DNA from: Bacteroidota bacterium
GTDB taxonomy: Bacteria; Bacteroidota; Bacteroidia; Bacteroidales; GCA-2711565
Assembly: GCA_018816945.1 (NCBI GenBank)
Contig: JAHIVC010000099.1
Coordinates: forward strand, 192,554-256,553
DNA length: 64,000 nucleotides
Direction of reading: 5' to 3'
In this document: positions 35,834 through 44,659 of the stretch, in pieces
Layout: every line of letters starts with the position of its first letter
How positions within the stretch are numbered: position 1 is the first letter of the stretch
Translations under genes and position numbers: made by a program
The notes under the pieces: model-generated
The model's input: the letters and a program-made list of their open reading frames with translations, nothing else
Databases searched by the model: none
Told to the model about the DNA's origin: nothing

Positions 35834-36901
35834 ATGAAAAACATTTTATTATTAATCGTGGCCGTTGTAATTTTTGCATCATGCAACAATACACAACAAA
35901 AAAATGGAAAATCACAAAGCTCAGAAAAAGTAAGTGTAACTGCTGCCGGGGCAACTTTCCCTTTACCTTTCTATAATATGGTATTTAAAAAATATTCCGA
36001 TGAAAGCGGAACCCTGCTTACTTATGGTGGAATTGGTTCGGGTGGCGGAATCAGAAGTTTAAAAGACAAAGTTGTTGATTTTGGTGCAACCGATGCCTTT
36101 TTATCTGATCAGGAGGCTACTGAATTACCTGCCGAAATCATACATATCCCAACTTGTATCGGTGCTGTTGTAATTGCTTATAACCTTCCGGGTGTTGAGA
36201 ACCTGAAACTTTCGGATAAACTTCTTGAAGGAATATTTATGGGCCAAATAACCAATTGGAATGATGCACAAATTGCAGCCCTGAATCCAGGTATCAGTTT
36301 CCCTAATTTAGATATCACTTTTGTCCAACGATCTGATGGAAGCGGAACAACTTATATTTTCAGCGACTATATGAGTAAGGTTAGTAAAGTATGGGAAGAA
36401 CAAGTTGGTCGTGGTAAATCGTTGAAATGGCCTGTAGGCATTGGTGCCAAAGGAAATCCTGGAGTTGCCGGAACGATAGCTCAAACTGCCGGATCTATTG
36501 GTTATATCGGTTCTGAGTTTGCCTTCGCCCAAAAAATTGCAATAGCAGAAGTTCAAAACAGTTCCGGAAATTTCATCATGCCAACACTTGAAACAATCAG
36601 TGCATCGGCACAAGGTGAAATTCCTACAGATACCAGAGTGATGTTAACAAATTCTTCCGATCCGAATGCTTATCCAATCAGTGGATTTACCTGGTTAATT
36701 CTTTATAAAGAACAATCTTATAATAACAGATCGTTGAAACAAGCCGAAGAAACACTTAAATTTATAAGCTGGATCATAGAAGAGAAATCTCAGGCAATTG
36801 CTCAACAGGTTCATTACGCACCATTACCAGACAAAGCAATTGAGCAGGCCAAAAAAATTCTTGCATCCGTAACTTATGATGGTAAAACTTTAATCAAATA
36901 A
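35834..36901 (+). CDS. pstS: Phosphate-binding lipoprotein PstS
   Basis: Periplasmic phosphate-binding component of the high-affinity Pst importer. The 355 residues have a lipoprotein signal with a lipobox ending at Cys17 (FASC), then the PstS motifs AAGATFPLPFYNMVFKKY, YGGIGSGGGIRSL, FGATDAFLS and QRSDGSGTTYIFSDY, which form the phosphate pocket. It is anchored in a membrane by lipid. First of four contiguous pst genes. Confidence 0.96.
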   Translation: MKNILLLIVAVVIFASCNNTQQKNGKSQSSEKVSVTAAGATFPLPFYNMVFKKYSDESGTLLTYGGIGSGGGIRSLKDKVVDFGATDAFLSDQEATELPAEIIHIPTCIGAVVIAYNLPGVENLKLSDKLLEGIFMGQITNWNDAQIAALNPGISFPNLDITFVQRSDGSGTTYIFSDYMSKVSKVWEEQVGRGKSLKWPVGIGAKGNPGVAGTIAQTAGSIGYIGSEFAFAQKIAIAEVQNSSGNFIMPTLETISASAQGEIPTDTRVMLTNSSDPNAYPISGFTWLILYKEQSYNNRSLKQAEETLKFISWIIEEKSQAIAQQVHYAPLPDKAIEQAKKILASVTYDGKTLIK

Positions 36902-36926
36902 TTAAAAAAGGATTGGGCAACATCTA

Positions 36927-37778
36927 ATGAATAATGAAAAAATAACAAAAGGCATCCTTTTTATTGCTTCTTTAATCATTATTTTAATATCGGCAGGAAT
37001 GGTCCTATCACTTGTTAGGGGAGCCATTCCTGTTTTTAAAGAATTCGGCCTTGGTTTCATCGTTTCTGATGAATGGAACCCTTCTGAAGGGCGCGAGGTT
37101 TATGGAGCCCTACCATTTATAGCAGGTACTTTAATTACCTCTGTTCTGGCCCTAATTATTAGTTTGCCACTCGCTTTTTCAACTTCCCTGTTCATTGGCG
37201 AATATTATCGAAACAAACCCATCTCAAAAATAATTGGAACCATGGTAGATTTACTTGCCGGAATTCCATCCATTGTTTATGGTTTGTGGGGATTTTACGT
37301 ATTGCGACCTTTTATTGTTCAATTGGGATTAAGCCCACAGGGCTTTGGGATTTTTACTTCCGGGCTTATTCTCGCAATCATGATTATCCCTTATGCGACT
37401 TCAATTACAACCGAAATTATTCAAATGGTTCCGAACGACCTTAAAGAAGCAGCCTACTCTTTAGGTGCTACCAGGCTTGAGGTGCTTTTTAATGTAATTA
37501 TCCCATCGGCTCGTTCAGGAATAGTTGCCAGTTATATTCTTGCTTTTGGAAGAGCGCTGGGCGAAACAATGGCTGTAACCATGCTAATTGGAAATTCCAA
37601 CAACATTCCCGGTGGATTGTTTGATACCGGAAATACCATGGCCAGTGTTATTGCCAATCAGTTTGGTGAAGCTGACGGACTTAAGTTAAGTGCTTTGATT
37701 GCAATAGGCCTACTATTATTTGTATTGACCGGCATTATAAACGGAGCAGGTAAGTTAATCATTAAAAAATTTGCTTAA
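36927..37778 (+). CDS. pstC: Phosphate ABC transporter permease PstC
   Basis: Inner-membrane permease of the Pst system, 283 residues with six membrane segments. The permease EAA-like loop is DLKEAAYSLGATRLEVLFNVIIPSARSGI, and the conserved GRALGETMAVTML follows. It ends 1 bp before the ATG of pstA. Confidence 0.95.
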   Translation: MNNEKITKGILFIASLIIILISAGMVLSLVRGAIPVFKEFGLGFIVSDEWNPSEGREVYGALPFIAGTLITSVLALIISLPLAFSTSLFIGEYYRNKPISKIIGTMVDLLAGIPSIVYGLWGFYVLRPFIVQLGLSPQGFGIFTSGLILAIMIIPYATSITTEIIQMVPNDLKEAAYSLGATRLEVLFNVIIPSARSGIVASYILAFGRALGETMAVTMLIGNSNNIPGGLFDTGNTMASVIANQFGEADGLKLSALIAIGLLLFVLTGIINGAGKLIIKKFA

Positions 37779-37779
37779 G

Positions 37780-38679
37780 ATGAACTTATCGCTAACATAT
37801 AAATTTAAAGATAACAACGACGGAGGTTATCGTGCCTCAAAGAACAAAGTTTTTCAAGGACTTGTTATCTTTTTTGCCCTTATTACGATTTCCCCAATTA
37901 TTCTGATCATCTACACCCTTGTTGTTAAAGGAATTGGACAAATAAATTTAAGTTTTTTCACCGAAATTGCCCCAAACACCTTTGATGCGATGACTGCTGT
38001 TAACAATGGTAAAATCATACCGGGTGGAATTTTAAATGGCATTGCAGGTACAGTATTTATGGTTTTGATGGCTAGCATCATCGCAATTCCGGTTGGAATA
38101 CTCATAGGCTTGTTTTTATATGAAAACCCGGGAAAATTTTATGCAAATATTGTTCGTGATATCGCGGATATCTTACAAGGTGTTCCATCAATCGTTTTAG
38201 GTTTAATCTCATATATCTGGATTGTCAAAAATGTAACTATGGGTTATTCAGCATTAGCCGGAAGTGTTGCACTTGCAATCATGATGTTACCCTTAATTTT
38301 ACGTTCGACCGAGGAGACTTTAAAAATGATCCCGAAAAGCCTGAAAGAAGCCGGAGCTGCATTAGGAGTTCCTTATTATAAAATTATTTTACGGGTTTTA
38401 ATCCCAACAGGGTTTAGCGGTTTATTGACCGGGATTTTATTGGCTATTTCAAGGGTTGTTGGCGAAACCGCTCCCCTAATGTTAACGGCACTTGGATCTT
38501 CAGTCGTTAATTTTCATATTGACAAACCAACCAATGCTGTTCCATTATTAATTTGGGAATTTTATAATAATCCGAACATGGTTAATTTAATTTGGAGTTC
38601 ATCCTTATTTCTGATGGCCTTTATATTAACTTTAAATTTGATTTCTAAACGAATCGCATCAAAAAGAGGAGCTTTCTAA
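37780..38679 (+). CDS. pstA: Phosphate ABC transporter permease PstA
   Basis: Second permease subunit, about 299 residues with six membrane segments. It has the coupling loop SLKEAGAALGVPYYKIILRV and the motif SRVVGETAPLMLTALG. ATG 37780 is preferred to the in-frame TTG at 37771, which lies inside pstC. Its last base is shared with the pstB ATG (TAATG), a coupled arrangement. Confidence 0.95.
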   Translation: MNLSLTYKFKDNNDGGYRASKNKVFQGLVIFFALITISPIILIIYTLVVKGIGQINLSFFTEIAPNTFDAMTAVNNGKIIPGGILNGIAGTVFMVLMASIIAIPVGILIGLFLYENPGKFYANIVRDIADILQGVPSIVLGLISYIWIVKNVTMGYSALAGSVALAIMMLPLILRSTEETLKMIPKSLKEAGAALGVPYYKIILRVLIPTGFSGLLTGILLAISRVVGETAPLMLTALGSSVVNFHIDKPTNAVPLLIWEFYNNPNMVNLIWSSSLFLMAFILTLNLISKRIASKRGAF

Positions 38680-39461
38680 TGACAATATCAAACCTAAATA
38701 TTAAAGAACCTGTTTTAAGTATACACGATTTATCGATTGCATACGAAGAAGACAAGTATGCTGTAAAAGATGTAAGTGCTGATATTAAAAAAGATTCAAT
38801 TACAGCCATTATGGGCCCTTCGGGTTGTGGAAAAAGTACGCTTCTTCGTGCCTTAAATCGAATGCACGATTTATATCCAAACATTATCACAAAAGGTAAA
38901 ATTGAATTAAACGGGGTTGATATTGCAGAAATGTCAAACATTAACCTGCGACGAAAAGTAGGAATGGTTTTTCAGCACCCAAATCCATTTCCAACCATGA
39001 GCATTTACGATAATGTAATTGCCGGATATAAACTGAACGGGATTCGCCAGAGTAAAACTGAACGGGATGAAATTGTTGAAAAATCATTGGTTGATGTTTC
39101 TCTTTGGAACGAGGTAAAGGATTCGTTACAGAAAAAAGGTACATTTTTATCGGGTGGACAACAACAACGACTGTGCATTGCACGGGCACTTGCATTTCAG
39201 CCCGATGTAATCTTACTCGATGAACCTACCTCAGCCTTAGATCCAATTGCCACAGCTAAAATTGAAGAGTTATTGCTGGAGCTTAAAAATAAATACTCCA
39301 TTGTCTTGGTTACGCACAACATGGCTCAGGCAGCGCGAATTTCTAACCAATCAATGTTTATGTATCTTGGCGAATTGGTTGAATATGGTAAAACCAAAGC
39401 CATGTTTACTAACCCAAGCGACAAAAGAACAGAAGAATATTTAACCGGAAAATTCGGATAA
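38679..39461 (+). CDS. pstB: Phosphate ABC transporter ATPase PstB
   Basis: ATPase of the Pst importer, 260 residues. Walker A GPSGCGKSTLLRALNRM, the Q-loop GMVFQHPNPFP typical of PstB, signature LSGGQQQRLCIARAL and Walker B VILLDEPTSALDP are all intact. It overlaps pstA by one base and is followed 13 bp later by phoU. Confidence 0.97.
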   Translation: MTISNLNIKEPVLSIHDLSIAYEEDKYAVKDVSADIKKDSITAIMGPSGCGKSTLLRALNRMHDLYPNIITKGKIELNGVDIAEMSNINLRRKVGMVFQHPNPFPTMSIYDNVIAGYKLNGIRQSKTERDEIVEKSLVDVSLWNEVKDSLQKKGTFLSGGQQQRLCIARALAFQPDVILLDEPTSALDPIATAKIEELLLELKNKYSIVLVTHNMAQAARISNQSMFMYLGELVEYGKTKAMFTNPSDKRTEEYLTGKFG

Positions 39462-39474
39462 AAACCCAAATCTC

Positions 39475-40173
39475 ATGAACCCAAAAAAAGAACTTGCCAT
39501 CAAAAAAATAGTCGATGACTTTGAAAGTCTTTCAAACCTGGTATTACTTCAGTTGAACAATCTTGAAAAGATTATTGATGATTTTTCTGTAGAAAACGCA
39601 AACTTAAAAGAAAAAACACTTGAAAAAAACGAGGCTAAACTCGATCAATTCGAAGTTAAAATAAGTGAACACATTATTAATGCCATCGTACTTTATCAGC
39701 CAATGGCATCTGATTTAAGAAGTCTTTTTGCGATTTACCGGATGACGCTTAATCTTGAGCGAATTGGTGATATGGTGATCAATATTATTCACTATATGCA
39801 ACAAATTAACAATCCGGCTTTGTTTCAGAAAAATTCAGTGCTCATTAAAAATATGCTGATCATGAGTACGAATATGGTCACTAAAGCATTGTTATCATTC
39901 ACAAATAATGATAAATCGTATGCCATTTGGACCATTAAAAATGATGAGGTAATTGATGAGCTAAATCATAAGCTGATGAAAAATGCCATTAAGCAAGATT
40001 ACTTAAGTGACGAAACGCGAGATTTATTATTAAATTTCATCAACCTAAAAGGCATTATTTCAGATATCGAAAGAATTGCCGATCATGCGACCAATATTGC
40101 CGAAGCATCAATTTATGCTTCTGAGGGCACGGATATCAGGCATAAGGGAATTGAAAACCTTGATGAACTTTAA
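39475..40173 (+). CDS. phoU: Phosphate uptake regulator PhoU
   Basis: Helical regulator that links Pst transport to PhoR signalling and prevents excessive phosphate uptake. The 232 residues form the two three-helix repeats of the family, with the metal-binding-type motifs RMTLNLERIGDM and ISDIERIADHATNIAE. Last of the transport genes and 24 bp before phoB. Confidence 0.93.
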   Translation: MNPKKELAIKKIVDDFESLSNLVLLQLNNLEKIIDDFSVENANLKEKTLEKNEAKLDQFEVKISEHIINAIVLYQPMASDLRSLFAIYRMTLNLERIGDMVINIIHYMQQINNPALFQKNSVLIKNMLIMSTNMVTKALLSFTNNDKSYAIWTIKNDEVIDELNHKLMKNAIKQDYLSDETRDLLLNFINLKGIISDIERIADHATNIAEASIYASEGTDIRHKGIENLDEL

Positions 40174-40197
40174 AATTTCTGATTAATCAAATAAATA

Positions 40198-40887
40198 ATG
40201 AGCGACAAAAAAAATAAAATACTGATTGTTGACGACGAGGAAGATTTGTGTGAAATCATTCAGTTCAACCTCAATGGAGAAGGCTATGATACCGATGTAG
40301 CCAATTCGGCTGAAGCGGTACTAAAAATGGATCTTGGTCAATATAAATTGATTCTTTTGGATGTGATGATGGGGCAAATATCAGGGTTTAAATTAGCCGA
40401 TATCATGAGAAAGGAGCTAAAATTAAGCACGCCAATTATATTTATTACTGCTAAGACAACCGAAAATGATTTGCTGACCGGATTTAGTTTAGGTGCTGAT
40501 GATTACATCACCAAACCCTTTTCAATTAAAGAACTTACAGCAAGAGTCAAAGCAGTTTTAACTCGTTCAAAAACCCAGGATTATCAACCTGATCAGGTTT
40601 TAAAAATTGAAGATGTTGAATTAAATTTTAACAAAAAGGAGCTTATCATCAAAGGACAAACAATTAGTTTAACCCGTAAAGAATTTGAGATATTGAATTT
40701 ATTAATGTCTAATACCGATCGTATTTTTAGTCGTGAAGAAATATTAAGAACAGTGTGGGAGGATGACATTATTGTAACTGATCGAACAGTTGACGTACAC
40801 ATTTCCAGACTTCGAAAAAAGATGAACAAACACGGCGAATATCTAAAAAACAAAGCCGGTTACGGTTACTGTTTTGATTACAGCTAA
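40198..40887 (+). CDS. phoB: Response regulator, PhoB type
   Basis: OmpR/PhoB-family regulator of 229 residues. The receiver domain has IVDDEED (acidic pocket), the phospho-acceptor Asp in ILLDVMM (near 53), and Lys in ITKPFS; the C-terminal winged helix shows LTRKEFEILNLLMSN and TVDVHISRLRKKM. Its place between phoU and the kinase gene identifies it as the phosphate-starvation regulator. No known Bacteroidota Pho box could be tested by eye. Confidence 0.9.
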   Translation: MSDKKNKILIVDDEEDLCEIIQFNLNGEGYDTDVANSAEAVLKMDLGQYKLILLDVMMGQISGFKLADIMRKELKLSTPIIFITAKTTENDLLTGFSLGADDYITKPFSIKELTARVKAVLTRSKTQDYQPDQVLKIEDVELNFNKKELIIKGQTISLTRKEFEILNLLMSNTDRIFSREEILRTVWEDDIIVTDRTVDVHISRLRKKMNKHGEYLKNKAGYGYCFDYS

Positions 40888-40946
40888 AACATAATTTGAT
40901 AAAAATGAAACGTCAATCTGATCATTGATAAATAAAAAATAAATAG

Positions 40947-42728
40947 ATGAAAATAAAGTTGACTTTTAAACGAAGATTATTCCTATACCTTTTTATTGTA
41001 TTGGTTGGTTTTACTACACTTGTGCTTGTATTTCAATCTCAAAGGGAAAGTGAATTCAGGCGAAGCCAACTCGAAAATACCCTGGATAATATTACCGTTA
41101 CAACCAATAAATATTTACAGAAATATAATATTCTAAATTCGGGTGAATTTTCAAGCCTAAACACCTTAATGGAAATCCTTCCACAATCCTCAATACGAAT
41201 TACTATTATTGACGCAAAGGGAATTGTTCTTTTTGATAGTGAAGTTAATGACGTAACGTTATTGGAAAATCATTTGCGCAGGCCTGAAATCCAAGAATCA
41301 ATCGGAGCCGATTTTGGTGCCAATATCAGAAGATCTTCTAGCACTCACGAAACATATTATTACTACGCAAAATTCTACGGTAAGTATTTTATCCGTACGG
41401 CTGTTTTGTACGATATAAGTATTATTAGTTACCTCAAATCAGAACGTTTATTTTGGGTTTTCATTATTGGGTTATTTTTTATAATATGGGCTGTGTTAAC
41501 TGCTGTCACAAATAAATTCGGTAAAACTATCGACCGCCTCAAAGACTTTGTAATCCGATTGCACAATCATGAAATCATATCAAAAGAATCTGATTTTCCG
41601 GATGATGAATTGGGGGTTATTAGCCGTCAGATTGTAGAAATTTACGAAGAACTGAAAACAGCCAAAGATGAAATTACGCTTGAAAAAGAAAAGTTATTCA
41701 ACCATCTGTATGCCCTGAATGAGGGAGTTGCGTTTTTCTCTTCTGAGAAAAAGAAAATATTGACCAATAATTATTTTATTCAATTTCTGAATATTATTTC
41801 CGACAAATCAAGTATATCGGCAGAAAAAATATTTGAGGCTGAAGAATTTCAACCCATTTTAGATTTTATTAACGAATACCTAAAGGCCGATCGTTATATT
41901 TCAAGGGAACAGTTGCCGCAAAAAGATCACAGTCTGACTAAAAATGGCCGGTATTTCGACATTAAATGCATCATTTTCCCCGATAAAAGTTTTGAAATTA
42001 TCATTATTGATACCACACGGTTTGCCAAGCGTCAGCTGATGAAGCAACAAATGACCTCAAATATTGCACACGAACTTAAAACACCTGTTGCAGCGGTTAT
42101 GGGTTATTTAGAAACCCTGCAAAACAATAAACTCGATAAAGAAAAACAAACCCATTTTATTGATAAAGCTTATGCCCAGGCATATCGTTTAAAAGATTTA
42201 ATTGATGATATTCAGGTATTAAACCAGATTGAAGAAGCCAGTGGTAAATTTAAATTTGAATCTTTAAATGTAAAAGAAATTATTGATGAGGTTGTTGAAA
42301 ATTTAAAAGACAGGCTCGAAGAAAATAGGATCAATTTAAATTGCAGCATTGGCAACGAAGTTATTGTAAATGGAAATCATTCTTTATTACTCTCCATTTT
42401 TTATAATCTGATTGATAACTCTTTAAAATATGCCGGCCAAAATATTTCGATAAATATTTCTGTATATTCTGAAGATAAAAATTATTATTATTTCTCACTT
42501 AGCGATACCGGGCAAGGTATCCCGGAGGAACATTTAAACCGGATTTTTGAACGATTTTACAGGATTGATTCGGGGCGTTCGCGAAAGACCGGAGGAACGG
42601 GTTTGGGTCTGGCAATAGTCAAAAATGCCATTCATCTGCATCAGGGCGACATCTCAGCCAGAAATGCCAAAGATGGCGGGCTTGAGTTTCTTTTTACTTT
42701 AACTAAATATGCAGAATCGCACTTCTAA
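40947..42728 (+). CDS. phoR: Sensor histidine kinase, PhoR type
   Basis: Membrane histidine kinase of 593 residues. Two membrane segments (about 9-29 and 168-189) bracket a periplasmic or extracytoplasmic domain, followed by a HAMP-like linker, a PAS-like domain (about 255-345) and the kinase core: H-box SNIAHELKTPVAAVMGYLETL, N-box NLIDNSLKYA, G1 DTGQGIPEEH and G2 GGTGLGLAIV. Partner of the regulator encoded 59 bp upstream. Confidence 0.9.
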   Translation: MKIKLTFKRRLFLYLFIVLVGFTTLVLVFQSQRESEFRRSQLENTLDNITVTTNKYLQKYNILNSGEFSSLNTLMEILPQSSIRITIIDAKGIVLFDSEVNDVTLLENHLRRPEIQESIGADFGANIRRSSSTHETYYYYAKFYGKYFIRTAVLYDISIISYLKSERLFWVFIIGLFFIIWAVLTAVTNKFGKTIDRLKDFVIRLHNHEIISKESDFPDDELGVISRQIVEIYEELKTAKDEITLEKEKLFNHLYALNEGVAFFSSEKKKILTNNYFIQFLNIISDKSSISAEKIFEAEEFQPILDFINEYLKADRYISREQLPQKDHSLTKNGRYFDIKCIIFPDKSFEIIIIDTTRFAKRQLMKQQMTSNIAHELKTPVAAVMGYLETLQNNKLDKEKQTHFIDKAYAQAYRLKDLIDDIQVLNQIEEASGKFKFESLNVKEIIDEVVENLKDRLEENRINLNCSIGNEVIVNGNHSLLLSIFYNLIDNSLKYAGQNISINISVYSEDKNYYYFSLSDTGQGIPEEHLNRIFERFYRIDSGRSRKTGGTGLGLAIVKNAIHLHQGDISARNAKDGGLEFLFTLTKYAESHF

Positions 42729-42778
42729 GATAATTTGAATACGTCGGTTATGTGAATAATTTTCATCTTCCTAACCTG

Positions 42779-42826
42779 TTGTGCGAAGTTTCTGAATTTA
42801 TCTGCCGTAGGCATGACTTCGCACAA
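42779..42826. repeat. Nested palindrome downstream of phoR
   Basis: TTGTGCGAAGT (42779-42789) and its exact complement ACTTCGCACAA (42816-42826) enclose 26 bases that hold a smaller stem TGCC-GTA-GGCA. No T-run follows, so it is not a classical terminator. The rest of the 348-bp gap before the lipoprotein gene shows only a short CAGCC-AA-GGCTG palindrome. Confidence 0.75.
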
Positions 42827-43076
42827 ATTAAATTGTAGTTTTTAACTATAAAATCATTTCAATTCTTATCCAAATAAATGGTATAAAAACCCAAGGCAGG
42901 CCCCGGAGAATTAAACCAAACCCCTCTCATCCGCCGAAGCGAACAGCCAAGGCTGATAAAAAACACACAGGTTAACATCTTTGTAATAATTATATAATGC
43001 TGCCTTAATCTCTGCTTAACTACTTAACTGCAATTTTGCTGAAAATTTAAAACTAAACGCAAAATTGAAAAACAAA

Positions 43077-44567
43077 ATGAAAAAAAATTTAATAATTCTA
43101 TCAGTCGTAATTTTTAGCAGCTTTATGCTTTTAACTTCATGTAAAAAGGATGAGGTTCTTCCCGATGCACCTATCGTTAATGCTCCAGCTACAGCTATCG
43201 ACGTTGATGCAAATCAAACTGTTGCCGTTACTTTTAATGTTATTGTTCCCGGTGGATTTTCTTCGGCTTCGGTAAGCGCATTAAATGGAACAGTGGCTAT
43301 TTCAACTAAACCCGAAGTAAATGCTACAACCGGTAATGTTATTGTTTCATTTACAGCAGGTAATACAGCAGGCGCTGCTTCGGTAACCTTAACCGTAACC
43401 GATAAAAACCAAAAAACAGATGATGCAACCGCTGTGTTATCAGTTGCTGAAGAGCAGATGATAATTACTGTAACTTCAAACATTACAGCCAACACTATCT
43501 GGGAATCAGGAAAAGTTTACATTCTTGCCTCGCGTATTGCCGTAATTGATGGGGCAACGCTTACTATCCAAGAAGGGGTTGTAGTTAAAGGACAGGCCGG
43601 AACAGGTGCAAATGCCACTGCATTGGTAGTAGCCCGTGGCGGTAAACTTATGGCTAATGGTACAGCTCAGAAACCCATTATTTTTACATCGGTTGCCGAT
43701 GAAATTATGCCAGGTCAGGTTGCGAGCCCTAATCTCGATCCTCAACTTAGTGGATTATGGGGCGGTTTAATTGTTTTAGGGAAAGCAAGAATTTCAGGAA
43801 GCGCCGAAGCAATTCAAATTGAAGGTATTCCACCTTCAGACCAGAACGGTTTGTACGGTGGAACAAACGATGCTGATAATTCAGGTGTTATTAAATATAT
43901 ATCTATCCGTCACGGTGGCGCCAACATTGGCGAAGGAAATGAAATTAATGGCTTAACTCTTGGCGGTGTTGGCTCAGGAACTATTATTGAAAATGTTGAA
44001 GTTATCGCTAACCAGGATGATGGTATCGAATGGTTTGGCGGCACAGTATCAGTTAAAAATGCAGTGGTTTGGAATTCAGGCGACGATGCATTTGATACAG
44101 ACCAGTCGTGGGCAGGAACATTGGATAATTTTGTTGGTATTTCTGGCTCTGCTACCGACCACGCCCTTGAAATTGACGGCCCCGAAGGCTCCTATTTAGC
44201 AGCACATACGCTTAAAAACGGAACAATTAAAGGTCACCCTGCTACAGAACTCGGTGATTTCAGAGATGGCGCAAGGGGTACATTTTCAAATATATATTTC
44301 TTTGGATTCCCGAATCCTGCTGATGCTGGTAGGGGCGACTTATCTCTTTCTGGCGATAAAACTTTAACAAGTTTTGCTGAAGGTAACCTTGTTTTCAGTA
44401 ATCTTCAGGTTACTTTGCCAGCAGGGGTAGCTTTAAATACAGTTTTCAGAAATGGTACCGATGTTCATGCAACTTCTGTTGCGTTGGGTGCAAATACAGT
44501 TGGCGCCGATTTAACAAAATTTACTGGTTGGTCATGGGCAGCCGTTTCCGGTGCTTTGAATTTCTAA
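43077..44567 (+). CDS. Beta-helix surface lipoprotein
   Basis: 496 residues from ATG 43077. A lipoprotein signal ends at the Cys of LLTSCKKDE. An Ig-like domain (about 30-130, VAVTFNVIVPGGFS to SVTLTVTDKN) is followed by a right-handed beta-helix region (GATLTIQEGVVVKGQ, GGKLMANGTAQKPIIFTS, then the IENVEVIANQDDGIEWFGG repeat pattern). Proteins of this kind stand beside TonB receptors in Bacteroidota and are usually described only as T9SS-like or hypothetical. Placement after phoR and before a TonB receptor suggests regulation by phosphate, but the sequence does not prove it. Confidence 0.75.
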   Translation: MKKNLIILSVVIFSSFMLLTSCKKDEVLPDAPIVNAPATAIDVDANQTVAVTFNVIVPGGFSSASVSALNGTVAISTKPEVNATTGNVIVSFTAGNTAGAASVTLTVTDKNQKTDDATAVLSVAEEQMIITVTSNITANTIWESGKVYILASRIAVIDGATLTIQEGVVVKGQAGTGANATALVVARGGKLMANGTAQKPIIFTSVADEIMPGQVASPNLDPQLSGLWGGLIVLGKARISGSAEAIQIEGIPPSDQNGLYGGTNDADNSGVIKYISIRHGGANIGEGNEINGLTLGGVGSGTIIENVEVIANQDDGIEWFGGTVSVKNAVVWNSGDDAFDTDQSWAGTLDNFVGISGSATDHALEIDGPEGSYLAAHTLKNGTIKGHPATELGDFRDGARGTFSNIYFFGFPNPADAGRGDLSLSGDKTLTSFAEGNLVFSNLQVTLPAGVALNTVFRNGTDVHATSVALGANTVGADLTKFTGWSWAAVSGALNF

Positions 44568-44600
44568 TATATTGCTGAGAAAGTTAAAACTCAATACCGA

Positions 44601-44632
44601 ACTCACAGGTAATTTTTACCTGTGGGTTTTTA
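44601..44632 (+). terminator. Terminator or attenuator hairpin
   Basis: ACTCACAGGTAA, a short loop, then TTACCTGTGGGT and a T-run. It stands between the lipoprotein gene and the TonB receptor gene and may lower expression of the latter. Confidence 0.75.
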
Positions 44633-44659
44633 ATTTATACTATTGAAATAAAATAAATT

